A stretch of DNA of 6,656 nt, taken from positions 1 to 6,656 of the forward strand of contig CAUZFB010000088.1 of assembly GCA_963579135.1 (NCBI GenBank), written 5' to 3'. The position numbers were made by a program, and so were the translations under genes. Each line of letters begins with the position of its first letter. Position 1 is the first letter of the stretch. This document shows, one piece after another, positions 6,271 through 6,656 of the stretch. Under the pieces are notes generated by a model, which was not told where the DNA came from, made no database searches, and was given only the letters and a program-made list of their open reading frames with translations. This DNA comes from CALGTL01 sp963579135. Lineage in GTDB: Bacteria; Chloroflexota; Dehalococcoidia; Lucifugimonadales; Australimonadaceae.

Positions 6271-6656
6271 ATGAGGCAGAAGATTACATGGCAGTTAGAT
6301 GTTGCATCTCCCACTGCAGTCGCTGAGATAGACATCGAAGGTAAGCGGACCGCGTTGATCGTAGTCGACGTGCAGAACTACTCTCCAAGTAACTGGAAAA
6401 TCGCACCGAATTGCGTGCGGTTGCGTGATTTCTTCAGAGAGAAGAATCTAGAGGTCATCTACCTCCGCGTGGGAGCGCTTCTGCCGGACCGGCGAGATAT
6501 GCACGAGAAGCGAGCTCTCGCATGGCTAAAACCCTCTGCCGAGGAACCTGCCAAGGACGTTGCCCAAGGCAACGAAGGGCATCAGATACTTGATGTTCTA
6601 CAGCCATCGCCCTCGGAGCTTGTGTTGGACAAGAACTCGTCGGGCGCTTTCAACTC
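6271..6656 (+). CDS. Isochorismatase-family (cysteine hydrolase) protein, N-terminal part
   Basis: The right edge cuts this gene after 128 whole codons. The sequence ALIVVDVQNY (28-37) is the first strand of the isochorismatase-like fold and contains the likely catalytic Asp33. EVIYLRVG (61-68) is the second core strand. ELVLDKNSSGAF (116-127) holds the family's conserved lysine (Lys121) and the SAF-like element. The third catalytic residue, the nucleophilic cysteine, would lie beyond the window. Members hydrolyse isochorismate, nicotinamide, N-carbamoylsarcosine, biuret and other amides, and the fragment does not show which. The start is well supported: GAGGAG (6259-6264) lies six bases before the ATG, 34 bp after the E2 stop. 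Its place after E2 suggests co-transcription and a role in the same pathway, perhaps releasing an acid that feeds the dehydrogenase; this is inference. Confidence 0.85.
   Translation, partial: MRQKITWQLDVASPTAVAEIDIEGKRTALIVVDVQNYSPSNWKIAPNCVRLRDFFREKNLEVIYLRVGALLPDRRDMHEKRALAWLKPSAEEPAKDVAQGNEGHQILDVLQPSPSELVLDKNSSGAFN

Noticed and set aside
6558..6574. Seven-base inverted repeat with a 3-base loop in the hydrolase gene
   Set aside because: Stems of this size are expected a few times by chance in a window of this length. It has no T-run and no conserved setting.

Overview
The window holds two gene clusters that point away from each other across a spacer of about 200 bp. GC content is moderately high. 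Several starts are GTG and most genes have clear GGAGG-type ribosome sites, so this is a free-living bacterium. The membrane-protein / DUF58 / MoxR trio and the gene style would suit an actinobacterium (for example Acidimicrobiia) or a Chloroflexota lineage. No rRNA, tRNA or other taxonomic marker is present, so this placement is a weak inference.

Minus strand, positions 1-2736, read right to left: a MoxR-family AAA+ ATPase (GTG start at 2736), a membrane-anchored DUF58 protein (GTG start at 1747), and the first part of a polytopic membrane protein cut by the left edge. By position and hydrophobicity the last is probably the N-terminal membrane half of a TgpA-like transglutaminase. The genes are 11 bp apart, so they form a tight operon. 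In related clusters the ATPase is thought to remodel or activate partner proteins, and the DUF58 and transglutaminase-like proteins act at the membrane or cell envelope.

Plus strand, positions 2936-6656: E1 alpha, E1 beta and E2 of a 2-oxoacid dehydrogenase complex, then the first 128 codons of an isochorismatase-family (cysteine hydrolase) protein. Gaps of 34-40 bp and a ribosome site before every gene indicate one operon. E1 would decarboxylate a 2-oxoacid with thiamine diphosphate, and E2 would carry the acyl group on its lipoyl-lysine to CoA. E3 (dihydrolipoamide dehydrogenase) is not in the window. The thiamine-diphosphate and lipoyl motifs are intact, but several signature motifs of ordinary pyruvate or branched-chain dehydrogenases are replaced in both E1 subunits. 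E2 also has Asn for Asp in its HxxxDG motif. The substrate is therefore unclear, and the co-transcribed hydrolase hints at a dedicated catabolic pathway.

The spacer 2737-2935 carries plausible back-to-back promoters and a small dyad near the predicted plus-strand transcription start. The most striking non-coding structure is a perfect 12-bp inverted repeat with a 4-nt loop inside the E2 gene, in a flexible linker. I saw no RNA genes, mobile elements, CRISPR arrays or convincing rho-independent terminators.
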